Positions 27,132 through 36,055 of a stretch of 64,000 nt of DNA are shown in pieces. The stretch is from the NCBI RefSeq assembly GCF_022829605.1, contig NZ_JAKSYD010000289.1, positions 62,001 through 126,000 of the forward strand. Reading direction: 5' to 3'. The position numbers and the translations under genes were made by a program. How positions within the stretch are numbered: the first letter of the stretch is position 1; the number at the start of each line of letters is the position of its first letter. The notes beneath the pieces were generated by a model that was not told where the DNA came from, made no database searches, and saw nothing but the letters and a program-made list of their open reading frames with translations. Origin of the DNA: Methylobacterium sp. E-065 (GTDB taxonomy: Bacteria; Pseudomonadota; Alphaproteobacteria; Rhizobiales; Beijerinckiaceae).

Positions 27132-27551
27132 TCAGTCGAAGTTGCGGACCTTGGCCGAGCCGCCCAGGCTGATTGCAGGCTTCGCCGGCGCGCCCGCAAG
27201 GCTGACCTTCTTCTGGCCCGGCATGGTCTTGGCGCGGAGCTCGGGTGCAGCGACCGGTGCCGGCTTGGACGGCTTCAGATGCGCCTGGCCGTGAATGACC
27301 GAGCCGATCTCGCCGGCGACGCGAATCAGGTCGTCCCGGTCGCAGGAGCGGGCCACCTTCAAGCCGAGCTTGTGCATGTGGCTCTTGCCGTAAAGGTAGG
27401 TGGCGAGCTGGGCGCGCTTCAGGGGCTCGATCTGCTCGAGGATCAGCGGCAGGTCGAAATCGTCGGCACGGTACACGGAGCCCAGGACTTCGAGGCTCAC
27501 GGGACAATCGACTTCGGGCTCGGCGCCGCTTGTCGGGTGCGATTGCGTCAT
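27132..27551 (-). CDS. Conserved hypothetical protein
   Basis: 139 residues; the N-terminal 80 residues look folded (SLEVLGSVYRADDFDLPLIL, then LATYLYGKSHMHKLGLKVAR), the C-terminal 50 are Pro/Ala/Lys-rich and likely disordered. No family is recognised. Its ATG overlaps nothing upstream, but its start lies within 4 bp of the stop of the next leftward-reading gene (27548), which suggests a two-gene transcript. Confidence 0.65.
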   Translation of the reverse strand: MTQSHPTSGAEPEVDCPVSLEVLGSVYRADDFDLPLILEQIEPLKRAQLATYLYGKSHMHKLGLKVARSCDRDDLIRVAGEIGSVIHGQAHLKPSKPAPVAAPELRAKTMPGQKKVSLAGAPAKPAISLGGSAKVRNFD

Positions 27552-27943
27552 GGTTGCCTCTCGGGGATCGGTGGATCGGGGTCGTCGGATGCAACGGGGC
27601 CGGGGTCGGTTTCAACCCCTATTCGGACAGTGAGGTTCGCCACCGCCCCCACGGGTGGCGCGGCCGGCGCGACGGGGGCCGGCTCACCCGTGGGCTTCCA
27701 GGCGGCGAGGCATCCCGTGCAAACCGATTCGATCACCGCTCGGGCATGCGCCTGCCGGCGCAGCCACAAGGCCTCCCGGGCCGCGCGTGCGGCCTCGGCG
27801 TCCGCGATGGGACGGATGCGGAGGAAGAGCGGCTCCTGCGCGATCGCGGGGGCCGGCGCCAGCATGAGCAGTCCGAGCACGACCAGGATGTGACGACCCA
27901 GCCCGTACGACCGCGTCGGTGCCGGCGCAGCAAGACTGGCCAT
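27548..27943 (-). CDS. Hypothetical secreted protein
   Basis: 131 residues from the ATG at 27943. A signal peptide (HILVVLGLLMLAPAPAIAQEP) precedes a helical Ala/Arg-rich segment (IRPIADAEAARAAREALWLR), a CTGC pair in VIESVCTGCLAAWKP and a Pro-rich tail. The CxxC pair is notable, but no family is recognised. It overlaps the following gene by 4 bp. Confidence 0.6.
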   Translation of the reverse strand: MASLAAPAPTRSYGLGRHILVVLGLLMLAPAPAIAQEPLFLRIRPIADAEAARAAREALWLRRQAHARAVIESVCTGCLAAWKPTGEPAPVAPAAPPVGAVANLTVRIGVETDPGPVASDDPDPPIPERQP

Positions 27944-28105
27944 GCGTCCCTCCCGGCCGAACCCAGCGTGATACGTCGCCCCGTAAGGTAAACCAGCGCT
28001 TAACGAAGCCGCGGCTCCGAGATGGCCCCAACGGGTCTGCCGCAGCCGGAACTTCGGTCGCCGGCGCCGGTAGAACCAGGGGCGGACCAAACGAAGGACT
28101 GCCCG

Positions 28106-28192
28106 ATGCCTCAGATGTTCGACTGGATTTTCTTCGCCATCATGCTCCCCGTCCCGGCCTACCTGGCCTGGGACTGGATGCAGCACCGGTAG
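28106..28192 (+). CDS. Small hydrophobic protein (28 aa)
   Basis: A short frame encodes MPQMFDWIFFAIMLPVPAYL then AWDWMQHR, essentially one membrane span with polar ends. A GAAGGA box sits about 8 nt upstream of the ATG. It diverges from the secreted-protein gene at 27943. No homologue is known to me; coding status rests on the clean membrane-span pattern and the ribosome-binding site. Confidence 0.4.
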   Translation: MPQMFDWIFFAIMLPVPAYLAWDWMQHR

Positions 28193-28269
28193 GTTGCGGA
28201 TCCCCTGCTAAGTCCTTGATTAATCGCAAGGTTTGATCGCAAAACCGGCGGCCGCTTTCGCGAAGCTGC

Positions 28270-29637
28270 TCATGCGGACGGAGCCGCACGCGCCATTGGC
28301 GCCGAAGGCTCAGCCGTCTCGCCGCTCTCCGTCTCACGGGCGGTCCGGCGCCGATCCTGCGCGTGCCCAAGCCAGAGGCTGTTCAGGAGCCACGCGGCGG
28401 AGAGCGGGATCGCCGCCCCGGCGATCCCGGTGCTGCCGAGTCCCAGCCCCTGGATGCCCGTGAAGGACCACGCGCCGATCTGATCGCCGAGGCGATAGAC
28501 CACCGTGTCGATGAAGCTCTTGGCCTTGTAGCGATCCTCTCGCGGAACGACCGTGAACAGCACCTCCCGGATTGGCCGGGCGATGGCGTAGTTTCCCGCC
28601 CGCCGAAGCACCTGAAAAGCGACGATGACGCCGATCGTCGGCCAGATCGCCAGCGCTGCGAAGCCGAGGATACTGAAGGCCGGCAGGATGGCGAGCGTCA
28701 GCGCAACGCCGAGCCGGTTCACGATCCGGCCGGTGAGGAAGAGCTGCACGCCGAGGGTCAGGACGTTCACCGCGAGATCGACGCTCGCGAAGAAAGCCGT
28801 CTGCGCGCCGCGATCCGGGAAGCTGCGCTTCGCGATGCCGGCCTGCTCGAAATACAGGAAGGTCGAGGTCACCGAGAACAGCAGCAGGAACAGCGAGATG
28901 TTGAGAAGGTAGGGGGACGCGAAGGTCCGGGTCACGCCCGCCAGCACGCTGCCGCCGATCGTTCGATCGTGGTCGCCCTTCTGAATCGTGCTGCTGCCCG
29001 GCACCTCGTGGAGCTGGCTCGACAGGGCCGCCAAGCCGCGCATGCAGAACACGGCGACTTCGAGCAGCACCACGGCGCAGAGCATCAGGCCCCAGGTCGG
29101 GACGTTCTTGGCGAGGATCGCCGTGGTGGCCGAGCCCGCGATGGCGCCGAGTGTCGCGCCGGCCGCGATGAAGCCGAACAGGCGCCGGCCCTGCTCGTTC
29201 GAGAAGACGTCGACGATCGTCGCCCAGAAGATCGAGACGACGAAGAGATTGAAGATCGACAGCCAGACGAAGAAGACGCGGCCGATCCAGATATTCCAGT
29301 CCGGCGGGGCGAGGTACAGGACCAGCGCGAAGGCGAGGATATTGGCCGCGAAGAACCGGTAGGTGATCGGCACGAACCGCGCCCGCGGCATCCGCTTCAC
29401 CAGATAGGCGAAGGGCAGGTTCAGGCAGAGCATGCCCACCAGGGTCGCGGTGAACAGCCAAGGTAGATTCTCGATGCCGCCCGCCACGCCCATCTGGTCG
29501 CGGATCGGGCGCAGCACGTAGTAGGCGGCCAGGATCGAGAAGATATAGGCCCACGCCCAGGCGAGCGCCCGGCCTTCGCCGGGCTTCACGTCGATCAACC
29601 GCGCCAGCGGACCGCGGTGGAGAACCGGATCAGGCAT
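28270..29637 (-). CDS. MFS-type transporter (Npt1/Npt2 nucleotide-transporter-like)
   Basis: 455 residues with twelve predicted membrane spans. The sequence WAWAYIFSILAAYYVLRPIRD at the N-terminus and VFFVWLSIFNLFVVSIFWATIVDVFSNEQGRRLFGFIAAG resemble bacterial proteins annotated as Npt1/Npt2-like or TlcC/MFS carriers related to ATP/ADP translocases. The substrate in free-living bacteria is unknown. It is transcribed leftward, probably with the two oxidoreductase genes upstream (43 bp gap). Confidence 0.78.
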   Translation of the reverse strand: MPDPVLHRGPLARLIDVKPGEGRALAWAWAYIFSILAAYYVLRPIRDQMGVAGGIENLPWLFTATLVGMLCLNLPFAYLVKRMPRARFVPITYRFFAANILAFALVLYLAPPDWNIWIGRVFFVWLSIFNLFVVSIFWATIVDVFSNEQGRRLFGFIAAGATLGAIAGSATTAILAKNVPTWGLMLCAVVLLEVAVFCMRGLAALSSQLHEVPGSSTIQKGDHDRTIGGSVLAGVTRTFASPYLLNISLFLLLFSVTSTFLYFEQAGIAKRSFPDRGAQTAFFASVDLAVNVLTLGVQLFLTGRIVNRLGVALTLAILPAFSILGFAALAIWPTIGVIVAFQVLRRAGNYAIARPIREVLFTVVPREDRYKAKSFIDTVVYRLGDQIGAWSFTGIQGLGLGSTGIAGAAIPLSAAWLLNSLWLGHAQDRRRTARETESGETAEPSAPMARAAPSA

Positions 29638-29679
29638 GAGCGCGCCCCGCCGGGACGATGGCTGCGTACCCGCATCGGT

Positions 29680-30423
29680 TCACTGAGTGAGCCCGAGCTT
29701 CTCACGCAGTTCCGGTGCGGTGACGTCGTGACCGAAGCCGGGCGATCCCATCGCGAACTTGTCGGCATCCTTGAGCGGGCCGACCACGACCGGGTCGAAG
29801 CCGGCATCGCGAACGAGACTTGCCGCGACCTTCAGGGCTTGCTGATCGTCCCCTGCGATCGGGATCGCCATGCGGCCGCCGGCGCGGCCCTTGCCGCCAT
29901 CGGCGCCCTCCTTGGCGAAGACCTTGTAGTTGGCCGCATTGAACGCGCGCACCAGCTTCGCGCCGGGAAAATACTTGGCCGACGTCGTACCGATGCCGCC
30001 GGCCTGGACCTCGTCGTACAGTGCGCCGTCCCGCTTCTGCGTGGCATTGCCGGCGTCGAGCACGATCTTGCCGTTGAGCGCAGGACCGATCTCCTTCGCG
30101 AGATCCGGATAGGCCTTGTACGGCACGGCGATGAACACGGCCTCGCCGAACTTGATCGCCTCCTCCGGGGTGCCGGCCTTCGCCATCGGACCCAGCTCTG
30201 ACACCAGGGGAGCGAGCGTTTCGGGATGGCGTGAGGCGAACATCACCTCATGGCCATCCTTGACCCAGAGGCTTCCGATCGTGCCGCCAATGTTGCCGGC
30301 CCCGATCACGCCGATCCGGATTTTCTTGGTCCCGTCCTGCGCGAGGGCGGGAACCGCGGCCGCCAGGGATAGTCCGGCCGCCAGGGCAAGCGCCGTACGG
30401 CGGGTGAAACGATCAGACCGCAT
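29680..30423 (-). CDS. NADPH-dependent F420-reductase-like oxidoreductase, Tat-exported
   Basis: 247 residues from the ATG at 30423. A twin-arginine signal (RFTRRTALALAAGLSLAAAV) precedes a Rossmann domain with IGVIGAGNIGGTIGSLWVKDG, VMFASRHPE and VFIAVPYKAYPDLAKE, as in the NADP oxidoreductase coenzyme-F420-dependent family. Probably a periplasmic NADP-binding protein of unknown substrate. Its start overlaps the preceding aldo/keto reductase stop by 11 bp. Confidence 0.8.
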   Translation of the reverse strand: MRSDRFTRRTALALAAGLSLAAAVPALAQDGTKKIRIGVIGAGNIGGTIGSLWVKDGHEVMFASRHPETLAPLVSELGPMAKAGTPEEAIKFGEAVFIAVPYKAYPDLAKEIGPALNGKIVLDAGNATQKRDGALYDEVQAGGIGTTSAKYFPGAKLVRAFNAANYKVFAKEGADGGKGRAGGRMAIPIAGDDQQALKVAASLVRDAGFDPVVVGPLKDADKFAMGSPGFGHDVTAPELREKLGLTQ

Positions 30424-31327
30424 CGATGAAGGTCTCCATCTGCTTGCGCTGGGCCGCATCGGGGAGTTTCCCGCGGGCGGCGGCGAGGTTGTCCTCGACA
30501 TAGGCGGCCTTCGCCATGCCGGGGATCGGGCAGGTCACGGCCGGGTTGCCGAGCACGTATTTGAGGAAGACCTGCGGCCAGCTCGTGCAGCCGAGATCCT
30601 TCGCCACGGGCGGTAGCTCCCTGCCCTGGACCGCCTTGAACAGGCGGTCGCGGCCGAAGGGCACGTTGGTCATCACCGCCATGCCGCGCTCGGCAGCCAG
30701 CGGGATCACCCGCTCGGCGGCGGCGCGGTTGTCGATGGCGTAGTTCACCTGGATGAAATCGAGCGCCTCGCGTTTCATCACGGCTTCGAGGGCGTCGAGC
30801 TGGTTGTCGCGCCAGACCGTGATGCCGACGTAGCGGATCCGCTTCGCGGCCTTCAGGTCGCGCAGCACAGCAAGATTCTCGGTCACGTCGATCAGATTGT
30901 GGACCGCGACGAGGTCCAGCGTCTCGACCTTCAACCGCTTCAACGACCGCTCGAACTCCTTGAGGGTCTCGTCTCGGCCGGTCGTGTCGACCTTGCTGGC
31001 GAGGAAGACCTTCTGGCGCAGGCCGGTCTCTGCCAGAATCGCGCCGAGCACGTCCTCAGCGGTGCCATAGCTCGGTGCGGTGTCGATCACGGTCCCGCCA
31101 AGGGACACGAAGGTCTGGACCGCCTCCTTGAGGGGCGCGATCCTGTCGGCGGTCGGCTCCACCTCATACCGGCGGGAGGTGCCGATGCCGATCGCTGGCA
31201 GCATCTCGCCGCTCGACGGGATGGGCCGGCGGATCAGTGGCTCGGCCGCGAAGGCCGCGAAGGCCGCGCGGCGGGCGAGCGGCGCGAGGGCCGCGGCGGC
31301 GATGACGGCGCGGCGGGAGAGGGGCAT
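30413..31327 (-). CDS. Aldo/keto reductase, Tat-exported
   Basis: 304 residues from ATG 31327 with an RR-containing signal (MPLSRRAVIAAAALAPL). The aldo/keto reductase barrel shows GTVIDTAPSYGTAEDVLG (catalytic Asp/Tyr), FLASKVDTTGRDE (catalytic Lys), DLVAVHNL and the NADPH-binding CPIPGMAKAAYVEDNLAAA. An export signal on an NADPH-dependent reductase is shared with its neighbour, suggesting a periplasmic pair. The substrate is unknown. Confidence 0.82.
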   Translation of the reverse strand: MPLSRRAVIAAAALAPLARRAAFAAFAAEPLIRRPIPSSGEMLPAIGIGTSRRYEVEPTADRIAPLKEAVQTFVSLGGTVIDTAPSYGTAEDVLGAILAETGLRQKVFLASKVDTTGRDETLKEFERSLKRLKVETLDLVAVHNLIDVTENLAVLRDLKAAKRIRYVGITVWRDNQLDALEAVMKREALDFIQVNYAIDNRAAAERVIPLAAERGMAVMTNVPFGRDRLFKAVQGRELPPVAKDLGCTSWPQVFLKYVLGNPAVTCPIPGMAKAAYVEDNLAAARGKLPDAAQRKQMETFIDAV

Positions 31328-31452
31328 GGCCGATATCCGGAGAGGTCGGGACGCCCCTTCGAGATAGGGCACTGCGTGCGATTTTGTATTCCTTATTCTC
31401 ACGCTTGCGCGATCGGATGTCCGAGGTCGGCCAGCGCTGGGTATGCGCCCGA

Positions 31453-31791
31453 CTAATCCTCCTCGGGCGGGTCCTCGAATTCGGCGCCCTCGGTATCGGG
31501 CGCGATGCGGAACCGGTATTCGTCGATCGCCAGGAAGGCGCGGTGGGCGACCTGCGGATCGATGCCGTCGCGTACGACGAGCGTCTGGAAATCGATGAAC
31601 AGCCGGGCGATGCGCGCCTCTTCCGAGAGCCCGGCCAGCGCGGACGAACTGGCGCCCGCGCGCATGACGTAGCGCTTCGCCACCCCGGCCTCGTCGGGCG
31701 CGGGCAGGACGACAACCTGCCCGGCCGTCTCAGGCTTGAGCTCGGACCAACGGGCGGGCGTCCAAGCGATGATGGCTTCGGTCTGCTTCAT
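31453..31791 (-). CDS. Conserved hypothetical protein
   Basis: 112 residues, acidic at the C-terminus (EGAEFEDPPEED). The centre AGLSEEARIARLFIDFQTLVV and the segment VAHRAFLAIDEYRF look helical. The ATG at 31791 is favoured by a GGAG box 6 nt upstream; a GTG at 31797 is also in frame. No family is recognised and no link to neighbours is evident. Confidence 0.6.
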   Translation of the reverse strand: MKQTEAIIAWTPARWSELKPETAGQVVVLPAPDEAGVAKRYVMRAGASSSALAGLSEEARIARLFIDFQTLVVRDGIDPQVAHRAFLAIDEYRFRIAPDTEGAEFEDPPEED

Positions 31792-31879
31792 CGACACCTC
31801 CGGCAGGGAGATATCGGCCTACCGGCACTGCCGCCACGCGTCGAGATGGCGCTTCCGGGCCGTCAGCGTGCCCGTGCCA

Positions 31880-32311
31880 TCAGCGTGCGCGCAGAACCTG
31901 TCCGCGGATCTCACCCTTCGGATTCGCCGCCGTGTGAATGTTGAAATAGACGCGGCCGGCTTCGAGATCCGCAGCCTTGGCATCGTCCAGGGTCGCCTCG
32001 CCGGTGAACGGGCTGGCCGCGGCCGTCGCGGGCACCTGGACCCCGGCATTTTCCCCTGGCTTGGCTGGCCCGTGGAAATGGGCTGCCGTCACAGGACCGG
32101 TGAGGTTGCTGTAGCTCCCGTTCCAGCTCAGGCGTTTGGTGGCCGGATCGAACGTGGCGGTGAGCTCGCCAGTCCCCTTCGACTGGGTGGGCGGCACCTC
32201 GCCGGCTGCGTCCAGGGTCGCCCGGTAAGTGGCTCCCGCCCCGGCCGCCTGGGCGGCAGGCGCCGCCAAGGCCAGCACAACAGCGAGATATCGGCAGGCG
32301 TGACGCGTCAT
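31880..32311 (-). CDS. CHRD-domain secreted protein
   Basis: 143 residues: signal peptide (YLAVVLALAAPAAQA), then a single CHRD domain with YRATLDAAGEVPP, GSYSNLTGPVTAAHFHGPAKPG and VYFNIHTAANPKGEIRGQV. The AAHFHGPA and NIHTAANPKGEIRGQ blocks are diagnostic. The CHRD fold occurs in secreted bacterial proteins of unknown role; a single-domain periplasmic protein is expected. Confidence 0.88.
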   Translation of the reverse strand: MTRHACRYLAVVLALAAPAAQAAGAGATYRATLDAAGEVPPTQSKGTGELTATFDPATKRLSWNGSYSNLTGPVTAAHFHGPAKPGENAGVQVPATAAASPFTGEATLDDAKAADLEAGRVYFNIHTAANPKGEIRGQVLRAR

Positions 32312-32554
32312 CGAACGCTCCAGGTGTTGAGTCGGGTCTCAGCGAGCCCGATTTACATCCTAGCGCGACGCGTCGGCCGGCACAGTGCCCGACCGCTTGC
32401 GGGGCGGGACGGTGGTTTCGTTTGGTCTCATGTCCGCAGCGCGAACCATCGCCCCGCGCGCTCGCGCGATTTGCCCGCGTGAGACCGTTGACACCATGCG
32501 CCGGCCCTCCCTATACCGCCCACGTCGACCGTGCGCAGCGCGGTTTCGGCGCGT

Positions 32555-32631
32555 GGCGGGGTAGCTCAGTTGGTTAGAGCAGAGGAATCATAATCCTTGT
32601 GTCGGGGGTTCAAATCCCTCCCTCGCTACCA
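32555..32631 (+). tRNA. tRNA-Met (CAU)
   Basis: A full cloverleaf of 77 nt folds by eye. The acceptor is GGCGGGG with CCTCGCT, the D arm GCTC/GAGC, the anticodon stem GAGGA/TCCTT with loop ATCATAA (anticodon CAT), and the T arm GGGGG TTCAAAT CCCTC, followed by A and an encoded CCA. CAU could be elongator Met or k2C-modified Ile; the body resembles elongator tRNA-Met. It is the likely integration target of the adjacent island. Confidence 0.95.
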
Positions 32632-32640
32632 ACAATTCCG

Positions 32641-32672
32641 AAGCCCCGCCAAGTACTTAGCGGGGCTTTTTG
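32641..32672 (+). terminator. Rho-independent terminator after tRNA-Met
   Basis: An AAGCCCCGC / GCGGGGCTT stem with a 10-nt loop is followed by T5, starting 10 bp past the tRNA. Confidence 0.88.
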
Positions 32673-32718
32673 TTTGCCTTGCTCTCTGCAGATCTCGGCT
32701 TTAAATCCTAGAACAGCG

Positions 32719-32799
32719 CTAGCGCAGCCGAAAAAATTGTCGTGCGGGCGTAACGGTTTGCTGGGGGCTCTCGGAGCAGCCTAGCGCACTTCTAGCGCA
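32719..32799 (+). promoter_or_regulatory. Three CTAGCGCA direct repeats before the integrase gene
   Basis: The octamer CTAGCGCA occurs at 32719-32726, 32781-32788 and 32792-32799. The last two are 11 bp apart, one helical turn. They lie between the tRNA terminator and the integrase TTG start (32836). Such spacing suits integrase arm-type sites or a repressor operator; which of the two is an open question. Confidence 0.5.
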
Positions 32800-32835
32800 G
32801 TCCTCTGCACCGCAGTAACCAAACAGGGCCGCATC

Positions 32836-34158
32836 TTGAGCACCCCTGGCAACGTCCAAGCCGAGCGCTACCAGCTGTTCCGGCGCACCGGCAGCACCCG
32901 GTGGCAGGTGCGCTTCAGCATCAAGGGGCAGGGGCAGTTCAAGCGCTCGCTCGACACCGATGACGAGCGAGAGGCAGAGCGCCGTGCCGAGGCCATCTGG
33001 TACGAGGCCACCTACAGAGCCAAGCAGGGGCTCACGGCCAAAACCCACACTTTCGACGGCGTGGCTGAGGCGTATATCGCGCAGATCCTCCGTGAGGTGG
33101 AACGAGGCGAGCGCCGAGCCGACCAGGGCAAGAGCGAGCCCGCCGTGATTCGCCGCTACTTCATCGGCTATTTCGGCCAGAAGCCCATCGACGCGGTCAC
33201 CGAGACGGATCTCGAGCGCTACGCGGAATGGCGGCGCACCTACTGGACCGAGGGTCCCGGCAAGCTCATCACACACATCGAGTACGAGCGGGATGGCCAC
33301 CGTCTGCGGCGGCCCGTGCGGCGATCTGCGCCGTCCCTGAGCCGCCAGCGCGGTGAGAGCGTGGTGCTGCGTGGGCTGCTTCGCTGGGCCTCGCGGCAGG
33401 GCTATCTGAAGACGCCGCCGGAGATCAGCATCAAGGCCCGACGCTCGCCCGACAACCGGCGGCCAAGCTTTGAGCCGCACGAGTTCGCTAAGCTGGAGGC
33501 GGTGAGCCTCAGCCGGCTGGTGGACCCAATCATGGACGGCACCGGCGCTGAAGTGAGGGCCAGCGATCGACGCACCTGGCGCATCAAGCGGCTGGACGAC
33601 CACACTCGGCGCGATCGCACTGTGCTGCACGCCTACGTTATGATTGGCGCGTTCTCAGGCCTGCGCCCTACCGAGATGTACAATCTGACCTGGGGCGACG
33701 TGCTGAGCTACCGCGCTGGCCGCGGTAAGAGCGTGGACGACCGAGACATCCGGCTGCAGGTGCGGGGCAAGGGCAAGAGCGGCAAAGCCATCCCGCAGAA
33801 GGCCGCGATCCCATGGTTCGATACGCTCTGGATGCTGTTCCAGCGCAGCATGAGCCGAGAGCCTGATGATTCGGATCCGGTGTTCGCCAACGAGCAGGGC
33901 AAGCGCATCGCCTCGGTCGCCAACGGCTTTACCGAATTGGTAAAAGCTGCCGGTCTTGAGCGGGATCACAGGGGCATCAAGCGCACGCCGTACTCGCTGC
34001 GCCACTTCTACATCAGCGAACAGCTCGCGAACGGAGCCGAGGTTCTGGACGTGGCGCGTAACTGCCGAACCTCCCTCGCTATGATCGACAAGCATTATGG
34101 TCAGGTGCGGCTCGAGCGCGTTGTAGATCGACTCCGTCCGGAGTGGACGCGCGCCTGA
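32836..34158 (+). CDS. Tyrosine-type site-specific integrase
   Basis: 440 residues, TTG start (MSTPGNVQAERYQLFRRTGS). An N-terminal arm/core-binding half with phage-integrase SAM-like helices (FDGVAEAYIAQILREVERGE) precedes a catalytic domain with the first Arg in GAFSGLRPTEMYNLTWGDV, the H-x-x-R in YSLRHFYISEQLANG, and the nucleophile Tyr in MIDKHYGQVRLERVV. It lies 205 bp downstream of and in the same direction as tRNA-Met, the usual arrangement of a genomic-island integrase that recombines at the tRNA 3' end. Confidence 0.92.
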   Translation: MSTPGNVQAERYQLFRRTGSTRWQVRFSIKGQGQFKRSLDTDDEREAERRAEAIWYEATYRAKQGLTAKTHTFDGVAEAYIAQILREVERGERRADQGKSEPAVIRRYFIGYFGQKPIDAVTETDLERYAEWRRTYWTEGPGKLITHIEYERDGHRLRRPVRRSAPSLSRQRGESVVLRGLLRWASRQGYLKTPPEISIKARRSPDNRRPSFEPHEFAKLEAVSLSRLVDPIMDGTGAEVRASDRRTWRIKRLDDHTRRDRTVLHAYVMIGAFSGLRPTEMYNLTWGDVLSYRAGRGKSVDDRDIRLQVRGKGKSGKAIPQKAAIPWFDTLWMLFQRSMSREPDDSDPVFANEQGKRIASVANGFTELVKAAGLERDHRGIKRTPYSLRHFYISEQLANGAEVLDVARNCRTSLAMIDKHYGQVRLERVVDRLRPEWTRA

Positions 34159-34321
34159 TTCAGGTCTGCGGCTGCTCGTAAGGCATCAAAAGAGCAAGTC
34201 GGCACACGGTTCTTGTAACGCAACTCAAAGGGGCCACCTTGCCATCGGGCCCACAGCTAACTGCAACCACGGTGGAGGTGGGCCTAGCAACTAGCCATCG
34301 ATCCGCTACGCTCACGCGTCA

Positions 34322-36055
34322 ATGAGCGATGCATACGATTCTGCAGAGATAGCTTCAGACGATTTCGCGAGACGCTTCTCACTGCGGCCAGGAAGATTGA
34401 TGTGGTTGCTCGGCGCCGGCGTATCGGCAGCCGCAGGCATACCGACCGCTTGGGATATGATCTGGAGATTCAAGCGCGAGCTTTACGTCACACAACGTAA
34501 AGTATCGCGGCAAACTCTCGACGATCTCGCGCATGTAGCCGTCCAGGCGTTATTGGACGCCTTCATTGCAGAATCCGAAACACTACCCATGCCTGGTGCC
34601 CCAGAGGAATATTCGGCGCTTTTCGAGGCAACGTACCCGCAGGAACAGGACAGGCGGACTTATATAGAAGATATGGTCCGTAATATGAAGCCGACACAAG
34701 GTCATCTAGCCCTGGCGGCCTTGATGAAAGCAAAGCATACCAACCTCGTGTGGACGACTAACTTCGATCACTTGCTTGCCGACGCATGCGCGCGGACATA
34801 CGGCACCACGGCTGCGCTAAGCACAGCATCGTTAGATGGAAGTGTGCTCGCCGGCGAATTTATCTCGGAACAACAGTGGCCAATAGAGGTCAAACTACAC
34901 GGTGATTTCCGCTCACGACGCTTAAAGAACACCGGTGAAGAACTCCGTCATCAGGACGCTAAGTTTCGTCAGCAGCTCATCGACGCTTGTCGTAGGTTCG
35001 GGTTGATCGTGGCAGGGTATAGCGGCCGAGACGATTCCGTAATGGACGCTCTGGAAGCGGGCCTAGCTGAGCCTGGTGCCTATCCTGGCGGCCTGTTCTG
35101 GTTCCACCGTGGAGATAATGCTCCTTTCTCGCGCGTTAGCCGCCTACTCTCGCGGGCGAGCGCTTTAGGGGTCGAGTGCGGCCTCATACGGATCGAAAAC
35201 TTCGATGAGGTGATGCTCGACCTGCTCCGACTCCTACCAAAGGTCGACACGACCCACCTGCGTGCCGAGGCACAAGAGCGCAGGCGGTTTTCTTTCGCGC
35301 CGCCTCCCACCGGTATGAGGTCATATCCTCTCCTCCGGATGAACGCCCTCCCTGTTACATACCCAACCAATTGCCGAAAAGTCGTATGCCAAATTGGGGG
35401 AGTAAAGAAGGTGCGCGAACTCGTTGATGCTGCTGATAGTAGCTTGATCGTCACACGCTCGAAATCGGGTGTGCTTGGCTTTGGAAGCGATCACGAGTTC
35501 AGGCGGTTGTTCAAGCCGTTTGGAATCGCAGAGTTTGGTATTTTGACCTTCGAAGCTCGGCGGATACGTTATGACTCACAGGAACGAAATCTGCTACGAC
35601 GCGCACTTGTAGCTGCAATTTCAAAAGCATGTCAGATGGACGTACAGACGCGGGGTCATCACGATCTACTCGCTCCCAAGCAACCATCGGACGAGCGCTG
35701 GGACGGTTTGCGCAATTTATTAGAAAGAATTAGCGGCAGCGTTCCAAAGGATCACGCCATTTCGTGGCGTGAAGGCATAGGGCTGCGGCTCGACTGGGCA
35801 AGCGATCAGCTGTGGCTATTATTCGAACCCCGCATTGTCTTCACAGGCGCAAGCGAAGCGACAAAGGCAATAACATCTGACTTTGCTCGTGAAAGGACTG
35901 CTCGTCGCTATAACTCTACATTTGACAAACTTGTTGATTATTGGTCGCAATGCATGGCAGGTGAAAACTTGCGCGCTCTTGGTATCGGTGACGGGCTCGA
36001 TGCTGTATTCACGGTGGGCGAGCGCACGGCGTTCTCGAGATCGGTTAAGCCGTGA
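34322..36055 (+). CDS. Sir2-APAZ effector of a short prokaryotic Argonaute system
   Basis: 577 residues. The N-terminal SIR2 domain (about residues 20-290) has the NAD-binding loop GAGVSAAAGIP (31-41), TTNFDH (145-150) and the catalytic HGD (193-195, in EVKLHGDF). The C-terminal part (about 330-577) has the size and placement of an APAZ domain, which replaces the N/PAZ half missing from short pAgos. In characterised systems of this class (SPARSA), guide-directed recognition of invading DNA makes the Sir2 domain deplete NAD+ and kills the cell. The downstream pAgo starts in a 4-bp GTGA overlap. Codon use is AT-richer than in neighbouring core genes. Confidence 0.9.
   Translation: MSDAYDSAEIASDDFARRFSLRPGRLMWLLGAGVSAAAGIPTAWDMIWRFKRELYVTQRKVSRQTLDDLAHVAVQALLDAFIAESETLPMPGAPEEYSALFEATYPQEQDRRTYIEDMVRNMKPTQGHLALAALMKAKHTNLVWTTNFDHLLADACARTYGTTAALSTASLDGSVLAGEFISEQQWPIEVKLHGDFRSRRLKNTGEELRHQDAKFRQQLIDACRRFGLIVAGYSGRDDSVMDALEAGLAEPGAYPGGLFWFHRGDNAPFSRVSRLLSRASALGVECGLIRIENFDEVMLDLLRLLPKVDTTHLRAEAQERRRFSFAPPPTGMRSYPLLRMNALPVTYPTNCRKVVCQIGGVKKVRELVDAADSSLIVTRSKSGVLGFGSDHEFRRLFKPFGIAEFGILTFEARRIRYDSQERNLLRRALVAAISKACQMDVQTRGHHDLLAPKQPSDERWDGLRNLLERISGSVPKDHAISWREGIGLRLDWASDQLWLLFEPRIVFTGASEATKAITSDFARERTARRYNSTFDKLVDYWSQCMAGENLRALGIGDGLDAVFTVGERTAFSRSVKP

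Noticed and set aside
25448..27172. 574-codon plus-strand frame opposite guaA
   Set aside because: Antisense shadow; guaA has all expected motifs on the other strand.
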